A DNA stretch of 64,000 bases, from NCBI GenBank assembly GCA_963575745.1, contig CAUYUJ010002703.1, forward strand, positions 500,267-564,266, read 5' to 3'. The translations under genes were made by a program, and so were the position numbers. The notes beneath the pieces were generated by a model, which saw only the letters and a program-made list of their open reading frames with translations, made no database searches and had not been told where the DNA came from. Each line of letters opens with the position of its first letter. The first letter of the stretch is position 1. The DNA comes from Prorocentrum cordatum. Lineage: Eukaryota > Sar > Dinophyceae > Prorocentrales > Prorocentraceae. This document shows positions 32,341 to 44,526 of this stretch, in pieces.

Positions 32341-32960
32341 GGGTCCTGGACCCGGGTGAGTTTGTCATCCGGAGCCGTTCTCTGACAGTCCCAGGGCCCG
32401 TGGAGGGCCCCAAGAGCCCGAAAACGGCGAAACACTCCAGAACCCGTTACCTTTCGGGCCCGCTTTCCCCATGGCGACACAAGGGGGGGAAGCCAGAGGG
32501 GTCGGAGGCCCCAGGCCTTCTGAGAGAGCGCGCTTCTGCAAAGCCCCGCCGCCTTCTGAGAAGGCCTGCCTCCTCTCACTGCACCCCCGACCGCCCCGCC
32601 GGTGCCCAAAGGGGGCGAGGCTGGTGGCCGAGCACGAGGGCGGAGCGAGCACGCGAGCGAGGCGCCAATCGCGGCACGCGCGGAGAGGCGCGTGTGCCCG
32701 TGCCCGTGTGGGCGAGGCGCGCGTGGCCGTCGCCTCTCGGAAGGTGCAGAACCACGATGGCGTCCGCTGCTCGCAGCCACGTCCTGCGCCTGGACGGTCC
32801 CCCTGGCGGCCCCGCCAAGGGCCCAGAAGGGGGGGGGCAGGGCGGAGGGCGGACGGGCGAGCGGAGGGCCGAGGACGAGGGCGCAGGCCAAGGCCCAGTG
32901 GGGGCCGAGGGCGAGGGCAGAGGACGGACGGACGCTCACGGCCAGGCTTCCCCCAAAAAG
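32341..32960. other. Unique segment with CCTTCTGAGAAGGC palindromic units
   Basis: Palindromic CTTCTGAGA units at 32516-32570 are related to the arrays at 36130 and 41050. Long open frames in several phases here come from GC-rich composition; none was recognised. Confidence 0.45.
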
Positions 32961-33104
32961 TACCTCCTCCTCCTCCCCCCCCCCCTCCTCCTCCTCCTCC
33001 TCCTCCTCCTCCTCCTCCTCCTCCTCCTCCTCCTCCTCCTCCTCCTCCTCCTCCTCCTCCTCCTCCTCCTCCTCCTCCTCCTCCTCCTCCTCCTCCTCCT
33101 CCCC
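32961..33104 (+). repeat. CTC microsatellite, more than 35 nearly uninterrupted units
   Basis: CTCCTC from about 32990 to 33101, one of the purest runs in the window. 33105-33880 shows no recognised gene. Confidence 0.97.
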
Positions 33105-33880
33105 CAACAGACGTGCGGCTCCTGCAGCAACGGAGCGGTGGTGCCGCTGCGCCCACCACTCGAGAAACCACAGGGGGAGCTACCAGCGCTGCCCTGCGAG
33201 CGCGATGTAAACTTGGACGGGGGAGGAAATCCAAACCCCCGACGCCACGATTTTTGTTCGTGACGTCGACCCCCAAACGTCTCGACCCATTCCCCTGGAC
33301 CGGTTTTTCATCCTGCGCCGTCGCTGACAGACCCGAGACCCAGCGAAGGTCCCTGGAGGCGGAACGTAGCGAACAACAACCGTCGTTTTTTTTTCAGGAC
33401 CCGAAAGGACGGAGAGCGGACGAGGGCGGAGGAGGCGACAGGGGAGGATCGAGGCTCGAGCCCAGCCCAGCGCCATCGACGCCAACTGGCGCCCCTCAGC
33501 AGCGCCCCCTGTCGCGGCCCGCCGACCCCCCCGCATCCCCCCCAAAGGTCGGCTGGCCGCCCGCGATGGCGGTGGCCGCGGGGAACCGCGCGCCTGGGGC
33601 TTCCGAGGAGGTCTCCGACGACGCATCGGCACGTTGCTCGGTTGGCCCGTGGAGCCCAAGCATCCGACGATCTGGTGTTTGTCACTATCGCTGCGCTTTG
33701 CCCTGACTTCGGCCTCTGAAGGTGCAGCTTTCGAGCCCAAAGGGCTTTCAGAAATAGATCCGGGACGCAGCGCTGCCCCTGTGGAAAGGGCCGGAAGCTC
33801 TGGGGCTGCGAAGTGAACAGATAATCAGAATGAGGGTGCCGTGGGCGTGCGTGGCCGCTGTGGGTCCGCTTCTGCTCGAC

Positions 33881-34330
33881 TGGGGCCCTGGGTGGGGGGT
33901 CCTCGGCGGGGGGTCCTGGGCGAAAAGTCCTGGGCGGGGGGGTCCTCAGCGAAGCTCCTCGGCGGGGGGCTGGGCGGATGGTCTGAGGCGGGGGTCCTGG
34001 GCGAAAGCTTTCGGCGAGAACGCCGCCGCACCCCACCCCTGATCCGCACGCGCGGGGTGCTACGTAGCGGAGGATGTCTGGGGGGCTTCGGCCCAGGGGT
34101 TCGAGGACCGAGGCTCGCGGAGGAGAAGGGGGCTTCGAGAAACGAACTCCGACGCTCGACCTCGAGGTTCGAGGATCGAGCCTCGGGGAGGAGAGGGGGG
34201 TCCGAAAATCGGCGAGGCTCTGCCTCCGGCCTCGAGACTCGACATTCCTATTTGGGGGGGGAGGACCCCCCCAAGTGGCCACGGCCGGGACCGCCTCGAA
34301 GCTCGGGATCTTGAAAGGAGGTAGCGAGGG
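33881..34330 (+). repeat. GGGTCCTGGGCG and GAGGCTCG short tandem repeats
   Basis: 33890-34010: units of about 24-28 bp with CGGGGGGTCCTGGGCGAAA. 34090-34250: units of about 25 bp with CGAGGTTCGAGGATCGAGCC. 34331-35457 has no recognised feature. Confidence 0.7.
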
Positions 34331-35457
34331 GATTCCTATCATCAGCCATGCACTTCACCTCTGGTGAAGCCAAGCCAGCGCCGCCACCAGGGCACCTCGC
34401 TTGTAGCAAGGAAAGGCGGCACCACCACCACAAGCGCGATGCGCCAGGGCCTGGTGGCGTGCCCCTTCCCTCCCCTCTCGCTCGGGACATCCCCCATCCC
34501 CAGCTCGGGGAGGCATCGTGGGCCCGCTCGCTGGAGTTGGCCCCCCTCTGGTGTTGGTGGTGCCGTCTATGCCGAGTGGACGCAGAGGCGGGGTGGGCCC
34601 AGAGGTGGGGCTGGAGGCAAATTCCCCCTGACGGCTCCTGGAGAAGAGGAGCGTCAGCCTCAAGCTGGGCTCGCTCCTTCACGCCGCCTTGGGCGGCCCC
34701 CCCCCTACAAACCCCCGACCCGGGGGCGGCCCTCGGAACGGCTCGTCCTGCCACCTCGGCATGGCTGTGCCCATCGCGCCGAGGGCCTGGGCGGCCTGCC
34801 GCCCCGCCCCACCACTCACCAGCGGCGAGCCCCTCCGTCCCCGCGCCCTCGCGGCCCACTGGATTCCGGGGCGCGCTCCCGCGGATGCGCGGTCGCGCGG
34901 ATACAGACATCATGCGACTGGAAAGGGACGCTGCATAAGGAACCCCGGGGCGCTGTGCTGGGCCCCGGCGAGCTGCGACCACGAACTAGGTTCCCCGACC
35001 CGGGTCTGAGGAGCAGCCCGGAAGTCCGAGCCCCTCCTGAACCCACCGCAGCCCTTCTCTCGGCATCTTGGCTGTACGTTCCGCATGCGCAGGGTCGCGG
35101 TCCAAGGGCTCGGCCCGCGAGGCCGCGGACATGGACCTGCTTTCGCCCACGTCCCACTCACAGATCCGGCTGCGGACCCGTCTTCGGGCGGAGCCCTTTC
35201 CGCAACACAGTCGGAATTGGTTGGACAGGACACGCGAGAGGACACAAGACCCTTCCGAGGGCCACATCGCCACAGGAATGTGAGAAGGCATGGGTCACGA
35301 GGCACAGGACGCAAGGGCACCCCCTTGATCTGGCAGGGTCGACCTACTGATCTGGGCCGACTGCAGCTTCGATGGCCCCAAGGCTTGCGACAAGCGGGCC
35401 CAAGTGGACCAGAAAACAAACGACACCACCCCACCTGGAGATCTGGCGTGGGCCTTT

Positions 35458-35621
35458 GCGTGGTACAGGGCTCGACCTAAACGTTGTTGTTCGTGTTGTT
35501 TTCATGCTGTTTTTTGTTCAGCTCTACCTGTTTCCGGTACCTGTACCTCCCTCCCAAAACGAAGAGCACAACACAGCCGAGGTCCAGCAAAACAGCGATT
35601 AGGTCCAGCCCTGGCGTGGTA
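35458..35621 (+). mobile_element. hAT-like MITE, copy 1 (148 bp, with target duplication)
   Basis: Element 35466-35613 begins CAGGGCTCGACCTAA and ends TTAGGTCCAGCCCTG, an inverted repeat with one visible mismatch. GCGTGGTA occurs at 35458-35465 and 35614-35621, a perfect 8-bp target duplication. TIRs starting CAGGG with 8-bp duplications are typical of hAT transposons. There is no ORF, so it must be mobilised in trans. Confidence 0.9.
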
Positions 35622-35835
35622 CACGCTACGGCCCCCGAGGGGCCGCAGCGCAGCATGAAGGGCCGCAGGTGGGGTGGCGTCGTCTGTGTGCTGGTCGGCC
35701 AAGGGCGGTCACTGCGCCAACCGTACGGGCCGCTCGGAACACGGCGCGCCCCGCGTGGTTAGAACATGTACTGATGGGCAAAGTTTCCAGCACCGCTGCC
35801 ACAGGTAGGACGGGAGAGAAGGGAGGATGACGAGG

Positions 35836-35880
35836 TCCTCCTCCTCCTCCTCCTCCTCCTCCTCCTCCTCCTCCTTCCTC
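35836..35880 (+). repeat. CTC microsatellite
   Basis: About 13 CTC units. 35881-36120 is featureless. Confidence 0.95.
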
Positions 35881-36119
35881 CCGATGGTAGTGGTGGTGGA
35901 AAATGAGCCCATCGTGTAATTACAGCGCGCCGCAGAGCACAACGGCGCACCGCGAACGGCACCACGTCTGGCCTGCCACGCCTGCTGCGCCCCCGGCGAG
36001 GCGGGCCCTGGACGCCGCTGCAGGGCCGTTCCAGCTGGGCGGGCAACAACCCAACGGGCCCCGGGGGATCCCCGACGCGGCCTCCAGGGATCGGCGACAC
36101 GCCTGGGGGGGAGTGCGAG

Positions 36120-36290
36120 GAGGGGGCGGGCCTTCCGAGAAGGCTCGGGAACCCCCCCGGCCTTCGGGGAAGTTGTCTGAGCCTTCCCTGAAGGCGCAGG
36201 CAAAACCTTCTCGGAAGGCCGGAGGGCTTCTGAGCAGCCCCGCCGCCTTCCGAGACGGCCGTCTCCTTCCCACTTCCCCCCCTCACTCGC
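36120..36290. repeat. Palindromic CCTTC-GAGAAGG repeat array
   Basis: Units such as CCTTCCGAGAAGGC and CCTTCTCGGAAGGC at 15-30-bp spacing, able to pair with each other. Related array at 41050-41205 with the same CACTTCCCCC...GCCGCCGAAT end. 36291-36790 is featureless. Confidence 0.75.
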
Positions 36291-36790
36291 CGCCGAATGG
36301 AGGACCAGAGGAAGGGGGGATGGACTGCGCGTCGAGTCACAAATCCCACCAGCACTCTTGGCGACAGGTGGTCTAACGATGTCTTTCTTTCCTCTTCCAA
36401 AAGCCCCTTCTTCCCCTTCGAGGAATGGTGCATCACTGTTCCTTATTAATATGCACCCCCTCCCCCGAGCGACTGGCGCCCAACCAGGAACCATGAGGAC
36501 ACCATGACTACCCGACCCCCAACATCCCTCCCTTCAGAAAGCACTTCAAACCGCACTTTGCTTCCACATTTGGAGCATGCGCGGCCGACCCGATGCGCCC
36601 CCCCCATCACCCCTGTAAAAAACCATGCAAAGTACATTTTTGGGCAAAGTCTTGAGTCATGTTGGTGAGGCCCGCGAACAGTTTGTATTGTTTTGACAAG
36701 GACGGCTGTGGTGCCAGCATATTCCCTGCCGTACGCAGGGCTACCACTCCTGACACAAAAATGCAACATGCACCTCGAGGCTACATCTGG

Positions 36791-36975
36791 ATCATGCGCG
36801 GCCACCTGGCGCGACTGGAGTGTGCGGCACACCTGGCGCACTCGGAGCACGTGGCGCATCTGGCGCACCAGGCGTGCCTGGCATGGTCGGGCCCCAGGGG
36901 TGCCTGGCGCGCGTGGCGCGCGTGGCGCCCCTGGCACGCGTGGCGCACCTCGCCCAAGAGTCGCGCACCTGGGGT
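36791..36975 (+). repeat. GGCGCACCTGGC short tandem repeat
   Basis: About 15 units of 9-15 bp (TGGCGCATC, TGGCGCGCG, TGGCGCACC). Confidence 0.85.
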
Positions 36976-37149
36976 CGGCTTTGGTTCCCAGTAGGTGTCA
37001 CGACCGCTGAACATGCTCAGGCTCGGGTGCTGCATCTGTTGGGAGGGCGGGTGGGAGTGCGCTAGACGGCTTGCGGGCGGGAGGGTAGCTTGACCCCTCC
37101 CCCTACTTCCTCCCCTGGACCTGGACGGGGGAGGTCGCGAGCGGTCAGG

Positions 37150-37595
37150 GCGTCCGAGATAGCCTGAGATGGCTCCAAGAGGGCCTCAGAGAGCCCAAGA
37201 TGACGTTCAAGACCCAAGACGACCGAAGATACTTCAATTCAGTTTCCGACATGCCTGCAAGATACCCCAAGAAGGCCACAAGACGGTTCCAGGTGCCCTC
37301 GGAAACCCCACAAATCCCCGATGCGCTTCTGAGGCCTCAAGGTGGCCCCAAGATGGCCCAAGAGAGCTCCAAGAGAGGCCCAAGATGCCTCCAGAACGGC
37401 CACAGAGCGCCCCAAGAACGCCCCAAGAGGTCCCCCAGAGGCGATGTTGAGGGCTCTTCGGGGGGGAGCTAGGTAAAGGACCCCCCCTCTTTTGATCGAT
37501 GGCCTCCAAGATGGCCCCAGGATGCCCTCCGAAGCTCCCAGGAGAGCCCCAAGAGAGCTCCAAGAGCACCCCAAGAGGGCCCCAACATCTCCCCC
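37150..37595 (-). repeat. CTTGGG-type array, minus orientation
   Basis: GGCCCCAAGATGG and CCAAGAG units on the plus strand. 37440-37500 interrupts it with a G-rich stretch. Confidence 0.85.
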
Positions 37596-37809
37596 TCATT
37601 TCCTTGCCCACTGTGGTTCACTATGTGTGTCTCCTCTTCCCATGTCCGGTCAGCTCTCATGGGCAGGTCTTCTGAATGGGCTGGTGGGGGTACTTTTTCG
37701 TCAGCGGCCGCAGGCGAAGGCGCCGACGGCGTGTCCAGTCAGAGCGGGGCGCGCAAGGACGAATTAACCGAAAGCCAGTGGGCCGAAGCCTCACGCGGCA
37801 CCTCGGCGG

Positions 37810-38130
37810 CCAGGCCGGCGAGTGGAGGCAGGCTGCGACAACCAGGGTAGCTGCACTGCCAGGGTGCACGTATGCAACGAGCTGCAAGGGCTGACTGCCA
37901 GGGTGGCCGAATGCCAGGGCCTGCAGGCTGCGGGTAAATTAGATACAGGGCGGCATGCAACGAGCTGCGGAGGGCGGCAAACAACCAGGGTGGCCGGCTG
38001 CCAGGGTCTGCAAGCCGCAAGTGAATTGTGTGCCCGAATGCTACAGCTGCAGGGGGAGTCTGACTGCCAGGGTGGGCGGCGGCCAGGGAGTCTGACTGCC
38101 AGGGGGGCCGGCGGCCAGGGGGGCTGGTGG
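37810..38130 (+). repeat. CTGCCAGGGTG short tandem repeat
   Basis: CTGCCAGGGTGGCCG, GGCTGCCAGGG and TGCAACGAGCTGC units at irregular spacing. 38131-38460 is featureless. Confidence 0.75.
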
Positions 38131-38461
38131 GTATACGCAAAGCGTGAAGACTTATCAGACGAGCTCATGGCCGTGACGGACTCATTTTCCCGGCGGGATG
38201 CCCCCGTGTGGCCATCCTCGGGCGGCCCCTGCGCCGACTGAGGGGCCCTGGTCGGCCGAGAGGTGGACCGGACGAGCTGCGCCCGCGTCGGGAGTTGAAG
38301 GCGCGAGCTCGTCGAGCGACTCCAGAGCTGCAGCTCTAGCCCGCTGTCCCTCTGAGCCCAGGTCCGTGACCTCAGAGGTCGCGAGATGGCGAGTGACTGG
38401 AAAGTGCGGCTTGATCCGTAACGAGGCACGGATGTGGCTTAGACAATAGGGCCCGACAAGA

Positions 38462-38545
38462 CCCCCCCCCACACACACACACACAGACAGACACAGACAA
38501 ACACACACACACACAGACACACAGACACACACACACAAACACACT
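38462..38545 (+). repeat. CA/CAGA dinucleotide repeat
   Basis: ACACACAC with ACAGACAC variants. Confidence 0.97.
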
Positions 38546-40090
38546 GTCCTACACACCCTGTACCAGGTAAGAGTCTTCTGCAAGAGGTGCACATCCCCAG
38601 AAACTGCACCCACTAATTATGTTGATTGTGGCGTGCCCAGCGAAGATGGGACGCTGTCGTGCTCAAGGCCGTCGCCGATGCTCCCCTACATCACTCCTCC
38701 CCATCATCCTGACCATTTCCGATCCTTTCCGCCATTCTACCTCACTGCCGCTTCGAATGCCCTCGCATTCTTCCCGTCACCTTGCCTAGCATTCTGCCGC
38801 AGCTTCGTACATCCCAGACGATGCCGATATAGCACGGCTCCAAATGCCAGGCGTTCTATACGCTGCAAACTGGTTTTCGATAATCCTTCGCCAAGCAATG
38901 ACGAATTCGACCAGAAAGCAAAACAAAACTCAAGCTACCTTGCTTCGAGCGATCCACACCCGAAGACGCGAGGCGGGGCATCCAGAGGGTGCTGGGACCC
39001 TTGGCGTCTGGCCGCGGCATGCAGTCATCATGCGTCGAAGACGCGAGGCGGCATACCCAGGGAGAAATAGGATCCTTGGCGCGTGGCGGCCGCGTTGTGG
39101 TATGCAGTGTGTGCGAGGCGGGTCGGGAACTCTTTTGTCCGCCAATCACAAACTAAGCGAGGTCTTGGGGCAGTCGTTGCGCATCAGCATGGCGGATGTT
39201 GGGACTTGCGAGACAGACCTGTACACGTGGGCACTACTGAACGAGCTGACGAGTGCATGCCCCCAGCTCCCAGGACCCCAGTTCCAATCTCTTTGTTCGC
39301 CACTCTGTGCAGACCTCTCCTGCAAATTCGACACCCCCCCTGTCCTCTTGATGACGTCTTCCAGCTCCACATTTCTCCTTTTCAGCGTCATCGCGAGGTC
39401 TTCCAATTCCTGGATCCGCGTCATCGTTGGGATCATATTTGCACTCTTGCGCCAAGAGTCTGGGATGCAAGACATGTGGGAAGAAACTCGCACAAACTCT
39501 ATGGTGTAAAAACAAACCAGGGTACCAGCATCCAACCGTCAGTGCAACCAATGCCGTTCGAGCAGCTGTATTGACGAGCGCTGGCCAGGTCTTTCATGCC
39601 ACCGTCCCACGCGAACACCTGGGGGTGTGAAGCTGGGCCGCACTCCTACAACCGCTCAAGAAACGTTGGGCCTCGATGGAGAGGGCATACCACATGATCA
39701 ACACAACTGTAAGTAAATCAGACCAGACTCCTCATGTATGACAGCGCTAGGTGCGAAAACGGGAGCGGACCAGTTTGGAAGACGAGGTGCAGTTGGCAAG
39801 CCACACGCAGAGGGCGTGGGCGCATGGCGCGGCCGTCTTGGAGGCCAGGGGCCAGCAATTGGGGTTCCCCGAAGGGATCGGTCACCCCGTCGGAGGCTTC
39901 TTGGAAGGCAGAAGGTCTTCTAAGGAAGTCCCCTGCTTTCTCAGGCGGCCGCTACCCCCGCCACGTTCCGCACCAAAAGCCGCTCAACATGGGTCCGTGG
40001 ACCCCCTCGGAGTCCGTCCTTGCCAGTTTCCCGCGCCGCGTCCAGCCGTGACCACGAGAGCCTCCACAGACGGCCCAACCAAACTCTAAG
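38546..40090. other. Unique DNA with one exon-like coiled-coil fragment
   Basis: On the minus strand about 39424-39340 reads R-I-Q-E-L-E-D-L-A-M-T-L-K-R-R-N-V-E-L-E, a heptad pattern. It is open for 129 codons in all (39535-39146) but not recognised as a family. The rest shows nothing supportable. Confidence 0.35.
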
Positions 40091-40160
40091 CCCGACGACG
40101 TCGTCGTCAGAAGAAGGACGACGCCGTCGTCATCCTTCTGACGACCAAATTAAATTTGGG
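40091..40160. repeat. Near-perfect hairpin
   Basis: Arms 40103-40123 and 40125-40145 (GTCGTCAGAAG...ACGACG) pair at 19 of 21 positions with a 1-nt loop. The palindrome CCAAATTAAATTTGG follows at 40145-40159. 40161-41035 is featureless. Confidence 0.9.
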
Positions 40161-41044
40161 GAGGCGTGAGATTCAGGTTGTGGGAGACTCGAATCTGCCC
40201 GACGGGGCCGTCAGAGAAATGCCGGGACCCAATCTGAAGTTTGAGACAGGCAAGCTCCCGCTGCGAGCACCGCACGAAAAACCGGGCCGCCCAATCCAGG
40301 CCGGGGCCGTCGAAGAGAGGCGGCAAGCCCGAGCTCCGGATAATTTGAGTCTGACTTGTTTCCGATGAAGCGGGAGGGACAAGACAACAAAGTCCGTGCA
40401 CAAGCTCTGGTAACCGGAGGGGTCCCCTGAAGTGCGGGGACAGCAAGCGACCACAACCACATCGAAGACACACCCTGGGGGATGTCTTGCGCATGCAAAC
40501 ATGTGACGGAACACCGGAACTAGCTTCGTACTGGTTGTGGCCGATGTGCCGTCCCAGGACGCCCAAATCGACCGCAACCACCACCAGCGTGCTTATATGT
40601 CGAGGTCGGCGGGTTCTCCCCCGAGGGGGCCGTCCGAAAAATCTCCTTAGTTGTGGTTGTGGTTCTTTGTTGTGCCCGGATGAAGGGCAGGACATGCGAT
40701 GACAAGCAAAGAGGGCAACTCACGCAGTCAACGAATCCGCCCATCTCAAACGCGCACTCCGACGTACGGGAACGGCACCCCTGTTCTGTGCCATGTCTGG
40801 ACTCCCTTCCAGCCCGGTTCCAGCGCGATGCGGTGCATAGTTTGTCGACTCTGAGGGCCGCAAAGCTGTGCACCATACCATTCCTGGGTTGAGGGTTGAC
40901 GACGCCTCGGGCGACGCCAACGCGGCACGGTGAACGCAGATCGGCCATGGACGACGGATCGTTTGGCATCAGTGCTGAACCAGGGCACCCGCTGCAATAA
41001 CTGTTTGCTCTATTCCACCTGACGGTGGCAAGCGAGGCGTGGAA

Positions 41045-41210
41045 GTGAGAAGGAGAAGGTCTTCTCAGAAGGCGGCGGTGCTTCTCAGAAGCCCTCGCGC
41101 CTTCTCAGAAGTTGTTTGTGTCTTCGGGGAAGGCTCAGAACACTTCTCACAAGGCCGGGGGACTTCCGAGCCTTCTGAGAAGGCCCGCCCCTTCTCACTT
41201 CCCCCTCTCG
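41045..41210. repeat. Palindromic CTTCTCAGAAGG repeat array
   Basis: CCTTCTCAGAAG and CTTCTGAGAAGGC units, the same family as 36120-36290 and 32516-32570. 41211-41880 is featureless apart from GTGTGCGTGTG-type sequence at 41440-41520. Confidence 0.75.
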
Positions 41211-41884
41211 CTTGCCGCCGAATCTTGTTACCGAGTTCCAGCTATACGAAAGGGAAAGACCACAACACTGATGCGGCGGCACTGCCGAGCGGCAAAGAAC
41301 AGCGAAGCCGGCCAGCCCATCGGCGCCGCGGGGCCGCCCGTGGGCTGTCCTCCTCGGTGAACGAGGACTTCTGGGACCTCCCCTTGCCACGAGGCGGCAG
41401 TTACTGAGTGAAGTACGTCGGTGTACGTGAAAATGCCACATCAACTCCGTGTGCGTTGCATCCGTGTGTGCGTGTGCGGATATATGTTGGATGTGCATAG
41501 GTGCGAGTGTGTGCGTGTGTCGAGAAGAACTGTGCTGCACGACCCGTGCGATCTCCTGCGGTTCGTGGCCCAGCGCAGGCTCGCGGCCGCGGCCGATGAG
41601 CAACAAGCAGATGGGCATTGTATGCATGTGTACGTGCGCCGACCGACTGTGCTGGGTCCAACTGCGCAGACCAAACAACGTGCACGTGCGTCTCCGCCAC
41701 AGTGCCCCCTGGGACGCTGAGGCGTGATAGAATGCCAGGTGCTGTCTGGTAGGGTGTCTGTAATACTCCGGCGGCCCTCTCCCGTCAGCGCCCCGACCCC
41801 CCCCAAGGCCACGATCCCTCCTACAACAATGGCGGGTCCGAGGCCAAAACCCCTACTTATCCCAAAACAACGGAGCCGCACTCC

Positions 41885-42265
41885 CGAGCTTCCCAGATGA
41901 CCGAGGCAAGCAACCGAGGCCGCGAAGATGACCCAAGACGCCTCCAAAACGGCCCAAGCTTGTCCTAAGGCAGTCCAACACGGCCTCAAGACGACCCAAC
42001 AGACCTCCGAAATGGCCACAAGACGGCCCAAGAAAACCCCACATGGCCCACCAATCCTTCAAGACGGACACAGGACAGCCCAATACAGCCCTTGGACGGC
42101 CAAGCTGGCCCAAGAGGGCCTCCGGAGGGAACCGAAACGGTCTCAGAGAGCAGCCCTGGACGGCCCAAGACGGCTCAAAGACTGCCCCGCGACGGCCGCA
42201 AGAGAGCCCCATGACGGCCAAGAGAGATGCAGAGCCACAGGAAGGCCCAAGAGGACCCCAAGACG
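41885..42265 (-). repeat. CTTGGG-type array, minus orientation
   Basis: Degenerate CCAAGACGGCC and AAGACGACCCAA units. Confidence 0.8.
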
Positions 42266-42299
42266 GCCCAAAGTGGTTTACGGATCCACCAAATGGGGA

Positions 42300-42640
42300 A
42301 CCGAACTCTATGTACACGGACGTTTTTTCTGGCCCCGCACTGAAACTCGCACAAAGCAACGGATTCCTGGTGTATACGGGATCCTGGTGTATACATGTTC
42401 CGTTCTTCCCTCGGAACACGGAAAAACAAATATACACCACACCATCCCGACGTCGTCCCCGACCCTCGACAAGTCCTGGAATTGAAAAACAGCTCACCAC
42501 CGTCAATGTATATGCTCCAGTTTCCGACCAGACCAAGAATGCCCCACAGGAGCCCAAGACATTTTGGAGTGAAAAGTGGGAAATACGACGCAGACGAGAA
42601 GAAAACCCGCGACACGACGCGGAAGAGCATATCACATGTT
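42300..42640 (+). pseudogene. Possible remnant of a LINE endonuclease
   Basis: A short plus-strand stretch (about 42484-42570) reads L-T-T-V-N-V-Y-A-P-V-S-D-Q-T-K-N, matching the N/Q-V-Y-A-P-x-S/N pattern of apurinic-type endonucleases in non-LTR elements. No other EEP motif was found nearby, so this is weak. 42641-43205 is featureless. Confidence 0.3.
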
Positions 42641-43207
42641 TAGCTCTCCCAAGCCTCGGGGCACTAGGGTGTCACACGTTGCGGCTTCCTGTGCGCCCAC
42701 CGTAATAACCACCCAGCGCATCTGGCTGGCACGGTGGCGGAGATTTCCAGCAGGCATCTGGAGATGCATTGCTCGATGTGTGCACACAGAAATACGCAGA
42801 TGTGTGCACATACGTGCATTCACAGGCGTAAGAGAAGCTTTCGAGCTCAGCTTCGTCACAAGGATCCCAGTGGACCTGATTGGAGCAGCTGCGGTGGGGG
42901 ACGTTGTTCAAGGGACAAGCCAAGGGGGGAACGATTAGGTGTTGAACCATTACACACATTGTGTCATGCTCATCCTCACGCGAGCCATGTGGTAGTCAGG
43001 TGCTGCTTTACTCTTGCTGCACAGGATGTGCCAGTGCCTTCAGCCATATAGAGTGCATCTGGCTGCGCAGAGTGCCTGGATGGACAGCACACTCTTTGCC
43101 GGGTCCGCGAACACTCTGGCCCGAGGGAGGGCTGACAAGGACACGTGATGATCGTACAAAACACGCGCGAGCAATCATAGTGGAAAGCAATCGGCTAGAT
43201 TAGACAG

Positions 43208-43390
43208 TAGCGTGTCGTGGCGGCGGCCCTGGCGACACGCTATGCCCTGCAAGCGGACATCGTGCTGATCCGCTCCGTGGGGCGGGAGGCTGGGAAAGGC
43301 GCGGGAGGTTGCCGCTTGGGAGCTGAGAAATTGCTAGCGTGTCGCGCCGAAGCGCGGTGGGCCCAAACCCGCGGCGCGACACGCTGCACT
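43208..43390. repeat. Inverted AGCGTGTCG...CGACACGCT repeats
   Basis: AGCGTGTCGCGCC (about 43338-43350) pairs with GGCGCGACACGCT (about 43373-43385). A shorter pair, AGCGTGTCG/CGACACGCT, is at 43208-43243. Confidence 0.8.
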
Positions 43391-43619
43391 TTCAAAAGAT
43401 CCCGACAGTGCGTCATGCTCGAGGGGTCGGCCGTCCCCGAGGCGCGTCGCCGCCCGGGCCGCTGCACGTCCGAGCTCGCGCACCTCCTCGGTGTCGGACT
43501 CTCGGAGGCCGTGGCACTGCAGCAGGTGCACAGCCAAGACGCCGAAACAAAGAACGCGTTCGGAAAGGGGCTCGGTGAGCCTTAGGTCGCTCTGTGGCTG
43601 CCCCTCCCTCCGCCTCCCC

Positions 43620-43715
43620 TCCCTCCTCCTCCTCCTCCTCCTCCTCCTCGTCCTCCTCCTCCTCCTCCTCCTCCTCCTCCTCCTCCTCCTCCTCCTCCTC
43701 CTCCTCCCCCATTCC
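43620..43715 (+). repeat. CTC microsatellite
   Basis: About 30 CTC units with one CGT. Confidence 0.97.
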
Positions 43716-43849
43716 TTCTCCTTATGAATAACTTCTCCCTGTCGCACCCCGAAGCCAATCTTTAGAGCGGGGCCGGGCATTTCGCCCGAGACTTCCTCAC
43801 CATTTATGACTCTGAGGCTTAAGCATTGTCAACAGCTTCACAGATGGAA

Positions 43850-44520
43850 GGCGGGTGGTTTTCAAAATGTGGCTCTCGCCTGAGTGCCGCGCGCATTCGT
43901 CTTGGTTTTCAAAGTGTGGCTCTCGCCTTAGCGCCGCGCACATTCGTCTTAAAATGTTGCAAGAGCTTCACGGATTTAAGGCGGGTCAGTTTTGTGGCTC
44001 TCGCCTTCGCTGCGCACATTCGTGCTAAAGAGTTGCAATGGCTTCCCCGGTTGGGAACGGCTCCTTTTCAAAATGTGGCTCTCGCCTGGGCGCCCGCCGC
44101 GCACACTCGTCTGAAACAAATGCAAGAGTTTCACGGATTGAGTGCAGTTCCTTTTCAAAATGTGGCTCTCGCGATAGCGCCGCGCAAAATCGTCTTGAAA
44201 TGTTGCAAGACTTTCACATATTCCCATGGTCAACGTATCAGAAATGGCGTTTGGGAAGGGCTCAGGCTTATGAGGGTGCACAAGCTATATGGGTTCGCGA
44301 TGTTCAAGTCCCAGGAATGGCGTTCTGGCACGATTCAGGACCGTCAAGAGGCAACAGTCAGGTTGATCCGAGGCGTTGGAATCCCGAAAAAACTGTCTTG
44401 GCATGCTTCAGGGTCTTCACAAACAGTCGTCTTCCAACGAGGCAGTCCCCTAAATAAGAATGAACCGTTGCAGGGGCCTATGATGAGGAAGCTTGGAGCG
44501 AGGGTATATTCCAAAATAGT
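43850..44520 (+). repeat. Tandem and dispersed family, forward copy
   Basis: 43850-44215: units of 50-120 bp with TTTTCAAAATGTGGCTCTCG, CCGCGCACATTCGTCTTAAA and TTGCAAGAGCTTCACGG. 44230-44520: a diverged tail with TTCTGGCACG and GCAACAGTCAGG. The whole block occurs inverted at 47690-48235. The long open frame across it is part of the repeat. Confidence 0.8.
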
Positions 44521-44526
44521 TGATGC

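Noticed and set aside
32365-34342. Several 280-410-codon frames on both strands around the CTC microsatellite
   Set aside because: Overlapping frames in GC-rich DNA with mutually exclusive readings; none recognised.
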